In this document: in pieces, positions 1-6,188 of the stretch
Numbering within the stretch: position 1 is the stretch's first letter
Layout: every line of letters starts with the position of its first letter
Assembly (NCBI GenBank): GCA_034660995.1
Contig: JAYEKL010000033.1
Span: 1 to 19,366 of the forward strand
Source: JAYEKL01 sp034660995
GTDB lineage: Bacteria; Patescibacteriota; Minisyncoccia; JAHIHE01; JAGLIN01
DNA length: 19,366 nt
Direction of reading: 5' to 3'
Position numbers and translations under genes: made by a program
The notes under the pieces: model-generated
Database searches by the model: none
What the model saw: the letters and a program-made list of their open reading frames with translations, nothing else
Told to the model about the DNA's origin: nothing

Positions 1-129
1 TTACTTTACGAACTTTATAACTTTACGAACTTTACAAACTTTATAACTTTGTAAACTTTACGAACTTTACAAACTTTATAACTTTGTAAACTTTACGAAC
101 TTTACAAACTTTATAACTTTGTAAACTTT
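1..129. repeat. 35-bp tandem repeat array made of CTTTRYRAA-like subunits
   Basis: Three exact 35-bp units lie at 21-55, 56-90 and 91-125, preceded by a partial unit. Each unit is built of four related 8-9-nt subunits of the form CTTTACGAA, CTTTACAAA, CTTTATAA and CTTTGTAAA, so there is periodicity within periodicity. The array ends about 8 bp before tRNA-Leu and continues off the left edge. It has no spacers, so it is not a CRISPR. No coding potential is visible. It may be slippage-generated DNA in the tRNA promoter region; the role is unknown. Confidence 0.9.
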
Positions 130-133
130 GTTC

Positions 134-216
134 GCCGGAGTGGCGGAATTGGCAGACGCGCACGACTCAAAATCGTGTGGATAATATCCATGAGGGTTCG
201 ATTCCCTCCTCCGGCA
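134..216 (+). tRNA. tRNA-Leu (anticodon CAA)
   Basis: A class II tRNA of 83 nt. The acceptor stem GCCGGAG (134-140) pairs with CTCCGGC (209-215), followed by discriminator A. The anticodon stem CACGA/TCGTG encloses the loop CTCAAAA, giving anticodon CAA, which decodes UUG. The long variable arm has the stem TGGAT/ATCCA, and the T arm is GAGGG-TTCGATT-CCCTC. The 3' CCA is not fully encoded (CAC follows the discriminator), so CCA would be added afterwards. A hairpin terminator follows directly. Confidence 0.96.
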
Positions 217-222
217 CACGAG

Positions 223-256
223 AAAAACAATTTATTCATATAAATTGTTTTTTTAT
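223..256 (+). terminator. Rho-independent terminator after tRNA-Leu
   Basis: A perfect 12-bp stem (223-234 with 241-252) has a 6-nt loop and runs into a T tract. It lies 6 bp after the tRNA and just before the promoter of the next gene. The stem is A/T-rich, with A tracts on the left arm, so it could also act on the opposite strand. Confidence 0.75.
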
Positions 257-284
257 TTGACATTATTTATAAAAGGATTAGAGT
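257..284 (+). promoter_or_regulatory. Predicted sigma70-type promoter of the SIS-domain gene
   Basis: A consensus TTGACA (257-262) is followed by a 16-bp spacer and TAGAGT (279-284, 4/6 to TATAAT). It sits between the tRNA terminator and the gene start at 319. A similar TTGTAT-16-TAGAGT pair lies at 955-982, upstream of the DUF4177 gene, but with a weaker -35. Confidence 0.5.
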
Positions 285-303
285 AAAGATAAAGTTAATG
301 TAC

Positions 304-321
304 AAGGAGGACTGCTCTTTG
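304..321 (+). promoter_or_regulatory. Strong Shine-Dalgarno that selects a TTG start
   Basis: AAGGAGG (304-310) lies 8 nt before an in-frame TTG at 319. The upstream ATG at 298 has no ribosome binding site, and the SD would lie inside its reading frame. This is the only full-length SD seen in front of a gene in the window; most genes here have AT-rich leaders without one. Confidence 0.8.
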
Positions 322-912
322 AAGATAGTAGATATAGTCGCAGATAATACAAACACTAACGCAAAACAAGTTGGATATTTTCAAGAAGATAACATTGAAA
401 AAACTTATGAGCTTATCATGAAGTGTATAGAAAATGGTAGCAATATATTTTTCAAAGGAAAAGGAATATCCGGACTTATCGCGGAAAAAGCAGCAAGAAG
501 ACTCATCCATCTTTATCAGGCGATATTAAGGAAATCAGGGCAAAAGGTGGAAATAAGAGTGTTCGTTATCGATGAGTCGTCTACACCGAAAGCGAAGAAA
601 GACGATCTAGTTATTGTTGTTTCTGGTTCTGGAGATAAAGGAACATTAAATCCTTTAGCAAAGAGAACGATTGAAAGTGATGCTAAACTGGTATTGTTGT
701 CAAGTTATCCAGATTCAACTATTGGAGAGATCGCAAATATCGTTGTTCAAATACCGGGCAGAATACTTGATAAAGCTGAGTCTTCAATGCCTCTTGGAAC
801 GACATTTGAAATGACGGCAGATATTGTATTAACAGCGATTAACGCGTTAATAATTGAGAGAAACAATATAGCCGAAGATGATCTAAAGGCAGTACACACA
901 GACCTAGAATAA
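319..912 (+). CDS. SIS-domain sugar-phosphate isomerase, 3-hexulose-6-phosphate isomerase (PHI/HxlB)-like
   Basis: A cytosolic SIS-domain protein of 197 aa from the TTG start. The SIS fold shows as GKGISGLIAEKAARRLIHL (about residues 47-65), the phosphate-binding loop VIVVSGSGDKGTL (98-110) and SSMPLGTTFE (155-164). The last segment matches the PLGT-x-FE region of 6-phospho-3-hexuloisomerase. PHI enzymes interconvert hexulose-6-phosphate and fructose-6-phosphate in the ribulose monophosphate pathway, and the usual length is about 180-200 aa, as here. No hexulose-phosphate synthase partner is in the window, so the substrate is an inference. The start is placed at TTG 319 because a perfect SD precedes it by 8 nt; ATG at 298 would add seven residues (MYKEDCS). 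It stands alone between two terminators. Confidence 0.85.
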   Translation: MKIVDIVADNTNTNAKQVGYFQEDNIEKTYELIMKCIENGSNIFFKGKGISGLIAEKAARRLIHLYQAILRKSGQKVEIRVFVIDESSTPKAKKDDLVIVVSGSGDKGTLNPLAKRTIESDAKLVLLSSYPDSTIGEIANIVVQIPGRILDKAESSMPLGTTFEMTADIVLTAINALIIERNNIAEDDLKAVHTDLE

Positions 913-918
913 AAACAA

Positions 919-943
919 AACCACCATTGGTGGTTCTTTTTTT
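919..943 (+). terminator. Rho-independent terminator of the SIS-domain gene
   Basis: AACCACC (919-925) pairs with GGTGGTT (929-935) around a 3-nt loop, followed by C and seven T. It lies 7 bp after the stop codon. Confidence 0.85.
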
Positions 944-1042
944 GCTTAAAAACCTTGTATTTTTTATGTAATATGTTAGAGTTATAAAAAGAATAATTGT
1001 TAGAAGCACATAATTTTGAAAGTTTAAAATAATTTAAAATAT

Positions 1043-1339
1043 ATGGAACAATGGGAATATAAAATTATAGAAATTGCCATGAAGGAGGGAAATGTTAAAA
1101 AGACTGGGTTTTGGGGTACTGGAACAATGTTGACACCACAAAATGTAAAATGGGATAAGGATAAAATAATTACAGAACCAATAGAAAATATTAAAGAGTT
1201 TGGAGAACAGTTTAATGGTCTTGGAAAAGAAGGTTGGGAGTTGTGTGGAACAACTCCGATAAATAGACGCGAGGGAGCCAATCCTGGCGGAAGCAATACT
1301 GAAAAAGTATATTTTATTTTTAAACGAAAGAAAGAATAA
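1043..1339 (+). CDS. Small DUF4177-like protein
   Basis: A 98-aa soluble protein of unknown function. The start MEQWEYKIIEI, the late segment LGKEGWELCGTTP and the terminal FIFKRKKE follow the DUF4177 pattern (YEYK... LN-x-L-GxEGWEL... KR). It is longer than typical DUF4177 proteins (about 60 aa) because of an extra stretch, about residues 14-55, rich in G, T and K. There is no signal peptide or membrane segment. The leader is AT-rich without a Shine-Dalgarno. The stop lies 29 bp before a palindromic element that belongs to the RAYT locus. No function can be inferred from context. Confidence 0.65.
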   Translation: MEQWEYKIIEIAMKEGNVKKTGFWGTGTMLTPQNVKWDKDKIITEPIENIKEFGEQFNGLGKEGWELCGTTPINRREGANPGGSNTEKVYFIFKRKKE

Positions 1340-1368
1340 AAAATAAACAGTTTAATCCCTTTATGGAT

Positions 1369-1453
1369 GTTGGCTCCATAGTCCCGAAGGGCTGTGGAGC
1401 CTGAGTGCAGAGCAAAAAGGCTCCACAGGGCTAAAGCCACTATGGGAGCCAAC
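1369..1453. repeat. GTTGGCTCC palindromic element inside the RAYT locus
   Basis: 85 bp running from GTTGGCTCCATAG to CTATGGGAGCCAAC. It holds two nested palindromes, with inner GGGCTGTGGAGC and GGCTCCACAGGGC pairing. In the frame of the downstream transposase it is fully open from 1356 and reads CWLHSPEGLWS...KGST...LWEPT straight into TILMMNHIHCMV. Close relatives lie in uppP (3792-3881) and in the second RAYT copy (16822-16884). Confidence 0.9.
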
Positions 1454-1460
1454 GATACTT

Positions 1461-1835
1461 ATGATGAATCATATTCATTGTATGGTATTAGCTAAAGAAG
1501 ATTATTCTTTAGAAGATATAGTCGCGTCATTTAAAAAGTTTACTACCTCTCAAACAAAAAAGTTGTTAGAAAAAGATAATCGTAAATATATCTCAGCTTT
1601 AATAAAAAGCTCTTTCGCGAAAAAGAAAAACACTTTTTTTCAGATTTGGCAAAGAGAAAATTATTCGGAAGTTATAGAATCAGATAAATTCTTTCTGCAG
1701 AAAATGAGTTATATCCATAATAATCCGGTTAAGAGATGTTATGTTTCCAAGCCAGAAGACTGGATTTATTCATCCGCAAGAAATTATCTATTAAATGATG
1801 ATTCTGTGATTGTTGTTGATAGGGTTGATTTATAG
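1461..1835 (+). CDS. REP-associated tyrosine transposase (RAYT, Y1_Tnp/IS200-like), N-terminally truncated
   Basis: A 124-aa protein of the HUH single-strand transposase superfamily, which binds and nicks the palindromes flanking its own gene. The HUH motif appears at the very start (MMNHIHCMV, His4 and His6). The family's C-terminal signature follows: FQIWQRENYSEVI (about 60-72) and YIHNNPVKRCYVSKPEDWIYSSARNY (84-109). Tyrosines in these segments are the catalytic candidates. Family members usually carry 40-60 residues before the HUH motif, with a beta strand like YFVT. Here that part is missing and replaced by the palindromic element at 1369-1453, which is open in the same frame but offers no ATG, GTG or TTG. 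The protein is probably inactive, or the gene is a remnant. A second, decayed copy lies at 16549-16951. Confidence 0.85.
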   Translation: MMNHIHCMVLAKEDYSLEDIVASFKKFTTSQTKKLLEKDNRKYISALIKSSFAKKKNTFFQIWQRENYSEVIESDKFFLQKMSYIHNNPVKRCYVSKPEDWIYSSARNYLLNDDSVIVVDRVDL

Positions 1836-1847
1836 AGTTTGACAAGA

Positions 1848-1874
1848 GGCTCCAGTCAGGAGACTGGAGCCAAC
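1848..1874. repeat. Right-end palindrome of the RAYT element
   Basis: A hairpin GGCTCCAGT/ACTGGAGCC followed by AAC, 13 bp after the transposase stop. The same hairpin (inverted, with the same TTTGACAA flank) occurs at 3098-3123, which identifies it as the 3' end of the element. Confidence 0.8.
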
Positions 1875-1931
1875 AAAACATCTGAAGAAGAATTTATCAA
1901 GTTTATTAAAAAAATAACCAAACAACCATGA
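1875..1931 (+). other. Possible C-terminal tail of an interrupted gene, overlapping the next start by ATGA
   Basis: Immediately after the RAYT end, the frame codes KTSEEEFIKFIKKITKQP and stops at TGA (1929-1931), which overlaps the ATG (1928) of the next gene as ATGA. The amphipathic, Lys/Glu-rich composition and the coupling-type overlap suggest the 3' end of a former upstream gene cut by the element. No matching 5' part is visible upstream. The evidence is a short stretch only and could be chance. Confidence 0.3.
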
Positions 1932-2899
1932 CAAAAAGTTTAATCCAAAAAATTGAAAAAGCGCGGAATTCAAAAGTGATTACTTATGTTACTGGTGATA
2001 GACAACCATTTATAACAAAAGTGGCAGATGATATTGTGCCTATTTTTGCAAAGCATCTAGAAGAGATTGGCAAACAGGATAGAATAAGTTTGTTTCTTTA
2101 CACAAGAGGCGGTGATATGATTACGCCAATAAGGCTAATAAAGCTTATGAGAAGCTATGCCGATGAAATTGAGATGATTATCCCCTATCGCGCGCATAGC
2201 GCGGGAACATTAATCTCCATTGGCGCGGATAAAATTGTAATGGGACGACTAGGAGAATTGAGTCCAGTTGATCCTTCTACAGGGCATCCTTTCAATCCAG
2301 AAAATCCAGCGAACCAAAAACAGAAAATGGAAATTAGCGTAGAAGATCTAAACTCTTATTTTCTGTTAGCAAAAGAAAAAGCAGGTGTAAAAGATGAACA
2401 GATGATTAATGTTTTTGAAGACCTCACTGCAAAAATTCATCCGCTATCACTGGGTAATGCCTACCGCGCAACCAGAATGGCAAAACAGATTACGGAGAAA
2501 TTATTACTAATGCATTTTGACAAAAACAATGATAAAGAAAAAATTGAGAACATTGTCAAAGAAGTCACGGGCGACATTTGTATTCATGGCTATCCAATCA
2601 CCAGAGATGAAGCGGATTCTCTTGGTTTAGATGTTGTTGAACCAGATTCTGAATTGGAAAAAACGATGTGGGAATTGTATGAAAATTATGCGGAAAAAAT
2701 GGAGTTAAAAAATAAATTTGATCCTGTCGCAATATTGGGCGGACAGGAAATGACAACTTTTAAATATTACGGAGCATTTATCCAAAGCGCTGATTTGACA
2801 GATGGTTTTGTGTTTAATGGGAAAATCAGAAGAATAATCAAAGACAATAGGGCAAACATTGACGTTAATGTTGAGTCGTCTGTTTGGGAGAATTTATAA
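1928..2899 (+). CDS. SDH_sah family (ClpP/SppA-fold) serine-protease-like protein
   Basis: A 323-aa protein of the SDH_sah family (PF01972, named after archaeal 'serine dehydrogenase proteinase'), which has a ClpP/crotonase fold. Conserved parts: FLYTRGGDMITPIRLIKLMR (about 57-75, the oxyanion-loop region), IIPYRAHSAGTLISIGAD (84-101, with Ser91 in the nucleophile position AHSAGT) and IVMGRLGELSPVDPSTGHP (103-121). A later His-rich segment, CIHGYPITRDEADSLG, lies near residues 218-233. There is no signal peptide or strong membrane helix, unlike SppA, so it is probably cytosolic or peripheral. Function in bacteria is unsettled; membrane-protein quality control is one suggestion. The start ATG lacks a Shine-Dalgarno and overlaps a TGA (ATGA), hinting at former translational coupling to a gene now lost. 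Confidence 0.85.
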   Translation: MTKSLIQKIEKARNSKVITYVTGDRQPFITKVADDIVPIFAKHLEEIGKQDRISLFLYTRGGDMITPIRLIKLMRSYADEIEMIIPYRAHSAGTLISIGADKIVMGRLGELSPVDPSTGHPFNPENPANQKQKMEISVEDLNSYFLLAKEKAGVKDEQMINVFEDLTAKIHPLSLGNAYRATRMAKQITEKLLLMHFDKNNDKEKIENIVKEVTGDICIHGYPITRDEADSLGLDVVEPDSELEKTMWELYENYAEKMELKNKFDPVAILGGQEMTTFKYYGAFIQSADLTDGFVFNGKIRRIIKDNRANIDVNVESSVWENL

Positions 2900-2916
2900 A
2901 AAAACAACAAAAGATG

Positions 2917-3077
2917 TTGTCATCCCAGAATTTTTTCTAAAGCGGTAGCTTTAAGAAAAATGTCTGGGATCCAGTTAGTATCACTTTAATAAATTATACA
3001 AAAAATATTATTTATTGAGATTTACTGGATTCCAGACAAATTTCTTCGCTCCGCTACGAAATTTTCTGGAATGACAA
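2917..3077. repeat. 161-bp inverted-repeat (MITE-like) element in the convergent junction
   Basis: The ends TTGTCATCCCAGAA and TTCTGGAATGACAA are inverted repeats. Each end carries its own hairpin (a CTAAAGCGGTAGCTTTAG-type stem on the left, TTTCTTCGCTCCGCTACGAAA-type on the right) and an inner CTGGGATCCAGT/ACTGGATTCCAG pair. No coding capacity. The TGTCATTCC...GGAATGACA ends are typical of short dispersed repeats in many bacterial genomes. It lies between the stops of two convergent genes and could also serve as a bidirectional terminator. Confidence 0.8.
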
Positions 3078-3097
3078 GTTTATAATAAAAAAAATTC

Positions 3098-3210
3098 GTT
3101 GGCTCCAGTCTCCTGACTGGAGCTTTTTGTCAAATCCTATTAACTGTAATCTTCATTTTATTACAATTTGCGCTTGAACAAGAATCTCCATTCAGGAGAA
3201 TGGAGCCAAC
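3098..3210 (-). mobile_element. Deletion remnant of a RAYT element (mini-element with both end palindromes)
   Basis: It starts GTTGGCTCCAGTCTCCTGAC (same as the inverted right end of the copy at 1848-1874) and ends in a second hairpin CTCCATT/AATGGAG + CCAAC (3186-3210) like the left end at 16956-16982. Between them about 60 bp remain. Part of this (CTTTTTGTCAAATCCTATTAA and a CTTCATTTTATT stretch) aligns with the reverse complement of the RAYT 3' end. The transposase core is deleted, leaving a MITE-like unit in minus orientation. Confidence 0.75.
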
Positions 3211-3216
3211 AAGTTG

Positions 3217-4101
3217 TCAATATAAAATTATAAAACCTATTATCATTAAAGCCAGTGCTACCCGATAACCGACAAAAATATTATAATTTCTATTCTCCAA
3301 ATACTTCAGCATATATTTAATTGCTAAATATCCACTGATTGCAGAAACTAAAACGCCAACTAGAATGGTTACATCTAGACCGCTTTCTAATAAACTTGGA
3401 AATTCTTTAATCCCCGCTCCTAAAATTATTGGGGTTGATAGTAGAAAAGAAAATCTAGCTGCGGCTGTTCTTCTCATTCCCAAAAGGAGCGCTATCGTAA
3501 TTGTAATTCCGCTTCGGGATACGCCAGGGACAATTGCTAATGCCTGAAATAAACCAATCATAATACCCATTTGCAAAGTCAGATTTTTAAGATCTGATTT
3601 TTTTATGCCAGTTTTATCAGCATAAAATAATAAAATAGCTCCCGAGAATAAAGTTCCTGCAACAATCAAAGGATTTCTAAAAACAGTCTCCACATAGTTG
3701 TTTAGCAACAAACCCGCGATAACTCCAGGGATTGTGGCAATGATTATTATAAAAAGTAAATCTTTTTTTAAGTGTTTAGTACTGAGTATGCGTTGGCTCC
3801 ATAGTCTCCGCAGAACTGTGGAGCCCTTTTGCAAACGATTTGTACTCGGGCTCCACAGCCCTTCGGGACTATGGAGCCAACGAAGCAAATAAGATTTTCT
3901 GAATATCTCCATCCAGTCTTTCCTGAGATAAACCAAAACTGCGATCAAAGTCCCCCAGTGCAACGCAACGTCAAAAGCTAGTCCTTGATCTTCCCAGCCG
4001 AAAATATGCGGAATTAAAACAAGATGTCCCGAACTTGATATCGGTAAAAATTCAGCAACACCTTGAATGACACCTAAAATTATTGATTGAATTATTTCCA
4101 T
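3217..4101 (-). CDS. uppP: Undecaprenyl-diphosphatase UppP (BacA) carrying an in-frame palindromic insert
   Basis: An integral membrane enzyme that dephosphorylates undecaprenyl diphosphate, recycling the lipid carrier for peptidoglycan and polysaccharide synthesis. It shows the two BacA signatures: GVAEFLPISSSGH (residues 14-26, catalytic Glu/His region) and VPGVSRSGIT (191-200, conserved Arg). Several hydrophobic helices are present, and the length is 294 aa against the usual 265-280. Residues 74-104 (RWLHSPEGLWS...QKGST...LWSQR) are encoded by a 90-bp palindromic element (3792-3881). It sits in the loop after the second helix pair and keeps the frame open. All recognised catalytic motifs are outside the insert, so activity may be retained. 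The leader is AT-rich without a clear SD. It is the last leftward gene before the convergent junction. Confidence 0.93.
   Translation of the reverse strand: MEIIQSIILGVIQGVAEFLPISSSGHLVLIPHIFGWEDQGLAFDVALHWGTLIAVLVYLRKDWMEIFRKSYLLRWLHSPEGLWSPSTNRLQKGSTVLRRLWSQRILSTKHLKKDLLFIIIIATIPGVIAGLLLNNYVETVFRNPLIVAGTLFSGAILLFYADKTGIKKSDLKNLTLQMGIMIGLFQALAIVPGVSRSGITITIALLLGMRRTAAARFSFLLSTPIILGAGIKEFPSLLESGLDVTILVGVLVSAISGYLAIKYMLKYLENRNYNIFVGYRVALALMIIGFIILY
3792..3881. repeat. GTTGGCTCC palindromic element inserted in frame in uppP
   Basis: Exactly 90 bp from GTTGGCTCCATAG to CTATGGAGCCAAC, i.e. 30 codons with no stop in the uppP frame. Its first part on the minus strand is nearly identical to the element at 1369-1453 (both encode WLHSPEGLWS and later KGST). 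Two nested hairpins are present (CCATAGTCTCCGCAG and CTTCGGGACTATGG ends, plus inner CTGTGGAGCCC/GGGCTCCACAG). Confidence 0.92.
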
Positions 4102-4287
4102 TATAATTTTGCTGATTTAAATAAAAATGCCCAAAAACCAGATAACGCAAATTTTTTAATTGCAACTGAAATATAAAGTTCGGTTATCTCGTGCTTGAGA
4201 CGATGTTTGAAATAATGATTTGTGAAAAAATTAGACATAGCGACGGAAATTAGGAAATTATTTTTTCAATATCCCAATATCCCAATA

Positions 4288-4932
4288 TTAAATATCAAAT
4301 TTCTCAAAAAACTCTTTCATCTTATTTTTACCTACAACTCCCATTCTTAATATTTTTGGTGTTGTAGTTGTTAAATCTATGATTGTTGAAGCTGTTTCTC
4401 TTTTTATGTCTCTAGCATCTATAAATAAATTAATATATGGAATACTGTTTTTAAATTCTTCAATTATTTTAGTTGATTTTAGCAAGTTTTCTTTTCCTGA
4501 AATATTCGCGCTAGTTGCGGTTATTGGAAAATCTATTTTTTCCATTAGCGTTGAAATAAACTTATTATCAGAAATTCTTATTGCTATAGTTTCTTCTCCG
4601 CTAGTTAAAATATAAGGAATAATATCTTTTTTTCTTAGAACTATAGTTATAGAACCAGGCCAGACTTTTTTAAGTATTTTTTCTACTTTTGAATCAATAC
4701 ATGCTATTTTTTTTACCATCTTTATATCTTTCGCAATGACTGAAATCGGTTTGTTATCGCTCTGCTTTTTTATTTTTTGGACTTTTGCTATAGCGTCTTC
4801 ATCCAAGGCATTTGCTCCAAGTCCATATAAAGTGTCAGTTGGGTAAATAACAATCCCACCATCCTGTAAAATATTGGCAACATCATCTGAAGTCTTTTCT
4901 ATATTATTCAGATTTAGTTTTATTTGTTTCAT
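4288..4932 (-). CDS. tsaC: L-threonylcarbamoyladenylate synthase (TsaC/Sua5/YrdC family)
   Basis: It makes threonylcarbamoyl-AMP from threonine, bicarbonate and ATP, the first step of the tRNA t6A37 modification; cytosolic. The 214-aa protein is a single YrdC domain. Motifs: IVIYPTDTLYGLGANAL (27-43), KIKKQSDNKPISV (53-65), VWPGSITIVLR (90-100), TIAIRISD (115-122), PITATSANISG (136-146) and ASTIIDLT...ILRMG near the C-terminus. The Sua5-specific C-terminal domain is absent, so it is the short TsaC form. A promoter-like TTGATA-17-TAAATT lies 50-78 bp upstream. The other t6A genes (tsaB, D, E) are not in the window. Confidence 0.93.
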   Translation of the reverse strand: MKQIKLNLNNIEKTSDDVANILQDGGIVIYPTDTLYGLGANALDEDAIAKVQKIKKQSDNKPISVIAKDIKMVKKIACIDSKVEKILKKVWPGSITIVLRKKDIIPYILTSGEETIAIRISDNKFISTLMEKIDFPITATSANISGKENLLKSTKIIEEFKNSIPYINLFIDARDIKRETASTIIDLTTTTPKILRMGVVGKNKMKEFFEKFDI

Positions 4933-4981
4933 AATAACTTAAATAAAATGACTCATCTGTTTCTTCTTAATCTCTAGGTTT

Positions 4982-5010
4982 AATTTAGCATAAATTGAAG
5001 TGCTTATCAA
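4982..5010 (-). promoter_or_regulatory. Predicted promoter of tsaC
   Basis: On the minus strand, TTGATA (5005-5010, 5/6) is followed by 17 bp and TAAATT (4982-4987, 4/6). It lies just downstream of a terminator-like hairpin (5021-5054), consistent with a new transcription unit. Confidence 0.4.
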
Positions 5011-5020
5011 TAAAAATCTC

Positions 5021-5054
5021 AACAAAACTCCATAATTTTTGAAAAACTATGGAG
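5021..5054 (-). terminator. Possible terminator hairpin downstream of the R15P isomerase gene
   Basis: CTCCATA (5028-5034) pairs with TATGGAG (5048-5054), continued inward by a T/A tract. On the minus strand it is followed by TTTTGTT. The CTCCATA/TATGGAG stem also resembles the core of the GTTGGCTCC palindrome family, so it may be a decayed relative rather than a dedicated terminator. Confidence 0.4.
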
Positions 5055-5071
5055 CTGATAGTCTCTAAATA

Positions 5072-5175
5072 GGAGCTGGTGATTTTTACCGATTATTCTC
5101 TTCTTGGGATGGACAAGGTGTGGTATCTCCAACCCTCTTTTTAAGAAGGGAATTATAAGAAAATTAGTAGACTCT
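5072..5175. repeat. Degenerate inverted-repeat element, relative of the one at 10345-10448
   Basis: It begins AGCTGGTGATTTTT and ends AATTAGTAGACTCTA. The element at 10345-10448 begins TGCTGGTGATTTTTTTAT and ends AATTGGTAGACCCTA. Inner arms ATTCTCTTCTT and AAGAAGGGAAT pair. The central CCC/GGG-rich arms are degraded. No coding potential. Confidence 0.6.
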
Positions 5176-5186
5176 AAATATGTTTT

Positions 5187-6149
5187 TTACATTAATCTTG
5201 GATAATTTTTTCTTACCGCGTCTTTTATTTCTTCTGGTTTTAAAATTCCAAATTCTGTAATAAATCCAGTTATAAATTCTGATGGAATAGTGTCAAAAGC
5301 TAAGTTCATAATATTAACTCCCATTGGAGCTTCCGGCCAAATCTCTCTAAATGATTTTGTCTCAATTGGTATGTCTATAAAACTACTAAATCCTTTTTTA
5401 ACTTTTAAAAGACTTGTAACAACATAAAATGGTATCTTTTCATGAAATGCTGATAATGACATACTATATCCGCCCGTTTTGTTCATAGCTGAACCGTTTA
5501 GAGATATTGAATCTGCTCCGATTAAAACTAAGTCAATATCTAATTTTCTATCACTCTTGTTGCTTATAATGAAAGGTGCCGCGCTGTCTAGGCACATGGT
5601 AACGCTTATACCGATATCGGATAGTTTTTTTGCCGCTGTTCTTCCCTGAAGAACAGGTCTTGTTTCTATATTAAATATTTTAAAATCTATATTTCTATTA
5701 TCTGTTTTTTCTAGAATACTTCTTACTCCAGAGGAATAACAGTGAGTAAAGATATTTAATGTTCTTGTTTTTTTTGTCATTGATTCAATAAGTTTTGTTC
5801 CATTTTTTATAAACTCTTTTTCATTTTTTTCTATAGTATCATTTAATTTAGCTGTTGTTTCATTCATTACTTTTTTGCAATCATCCAAACTTTCTATTTT
5901 CGGATCTTGGAGATCAAAAATAATAAATCCTATTATATTTTGCGCCATTGATTCAACGGGTTGAGCAATAGTCAGTTTTTTTGCTATATTTTTGATATTT
6001 CTTAGAAACTCTTCTTTATTATCTGATTGTTTAATAATCTCATCTTTATATTTTATTAAAACACTAATTATAGCTCTTGCTATATTTGTTGCACCTTGAA
6101 TTCTAAATGCTCGTATCTCTTCGAAAATTTCATTAATTTCTCTATTCAT
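5187..6149 (-). CDS. Ribose-1,5-bisphosphate isomerase / eIF2B alpha-beta-delta-like protein
   Basis: A 320-aa member of the IF-2B family. The archaeal enzyme converts ribose-1,5-bisphosphate to ribulose-1,5-bisphosphate in the AMP salvage (pentose bisphosphate) pathway, between AMP phosphorylase and RuBisCO. Visible features: N-terminal IRAFRIQGATNIARAI (12-27), THCYSSGVRSIL (135-146, with Cys137 at the catalytic Cys position), ETRPVLQGR (162-170), IGADSISLNGSAMNKTGGY (210-228, with Asp213 at the catalytic Asp position) and IPFYVVTS. Presence of both candidate residues favours R15P isomerase over the regulatory eIF2B role or methylthioribose-phosphate isomerase. RuBisCO and AMP phosphorylase are not in the window, so the pathway is inferred. 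It starts 39 bp after porA on the same strand and is probably cotranscribed with it. Confidence 0.82.
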   Translation of the reverse strand: MNREINEIFEEIRAFRIQGATNIARAIISVLIKYKDEIIKQSDNKEEFLRNIKNIAKKLTIAQPVESMAQNIIGFIIFDLQDPKIESLDDCKKVMNETTAKLNDTIEKNEKEFIKNGTKLIESMTKKTRTLNIFTHCYSSGVRSILEKTDNRNIDFKIFNIETRPVLQGRTAAKKLSDIGISVTMCLDSAAPFIISNKSDRKLDIDLVLIGADSISLNGSAMNKTGGYSMSLSAFHEKIPFYVVTSLLKVKKGFSSFIDIPIETKSFREIWPEAPMGVNIMNLAFDTIPSEFITGFITEFGILKPEEIKDAVRKNYPRLM

Positions 6150-6188
6150 TTTTTTTAATATAATTGATTAAAATTTTATAAGTTGGTT

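Noticed and set aside
1..129. Possible CRISPR array
   Set aside because: Repeats are directly adjacent and identical, with no unique spacers between them, and no cas genes are present.
1024..1452. Minus-strand open frame of 142 codons over the DUF4177 gene
   Set aside because: It is antisense to DUF4177 and the palindromic element, has no recognisable domain, and the plus-strand DUF4177 pattern is convincing.
3698..3892. Plus-strand open frame across the uppP insert
   Set aside because: It is antisense to uppP and open only because the palindrome reads similarly on both strands.
4102..4287. Structured RNA or riboswitch upstream of uppP
   Set aside because: A GATAAC...GTTATC pairing and an AATATCCC repeat are present, but no known fold or strong stem could be drawn and no expression platform is evident.
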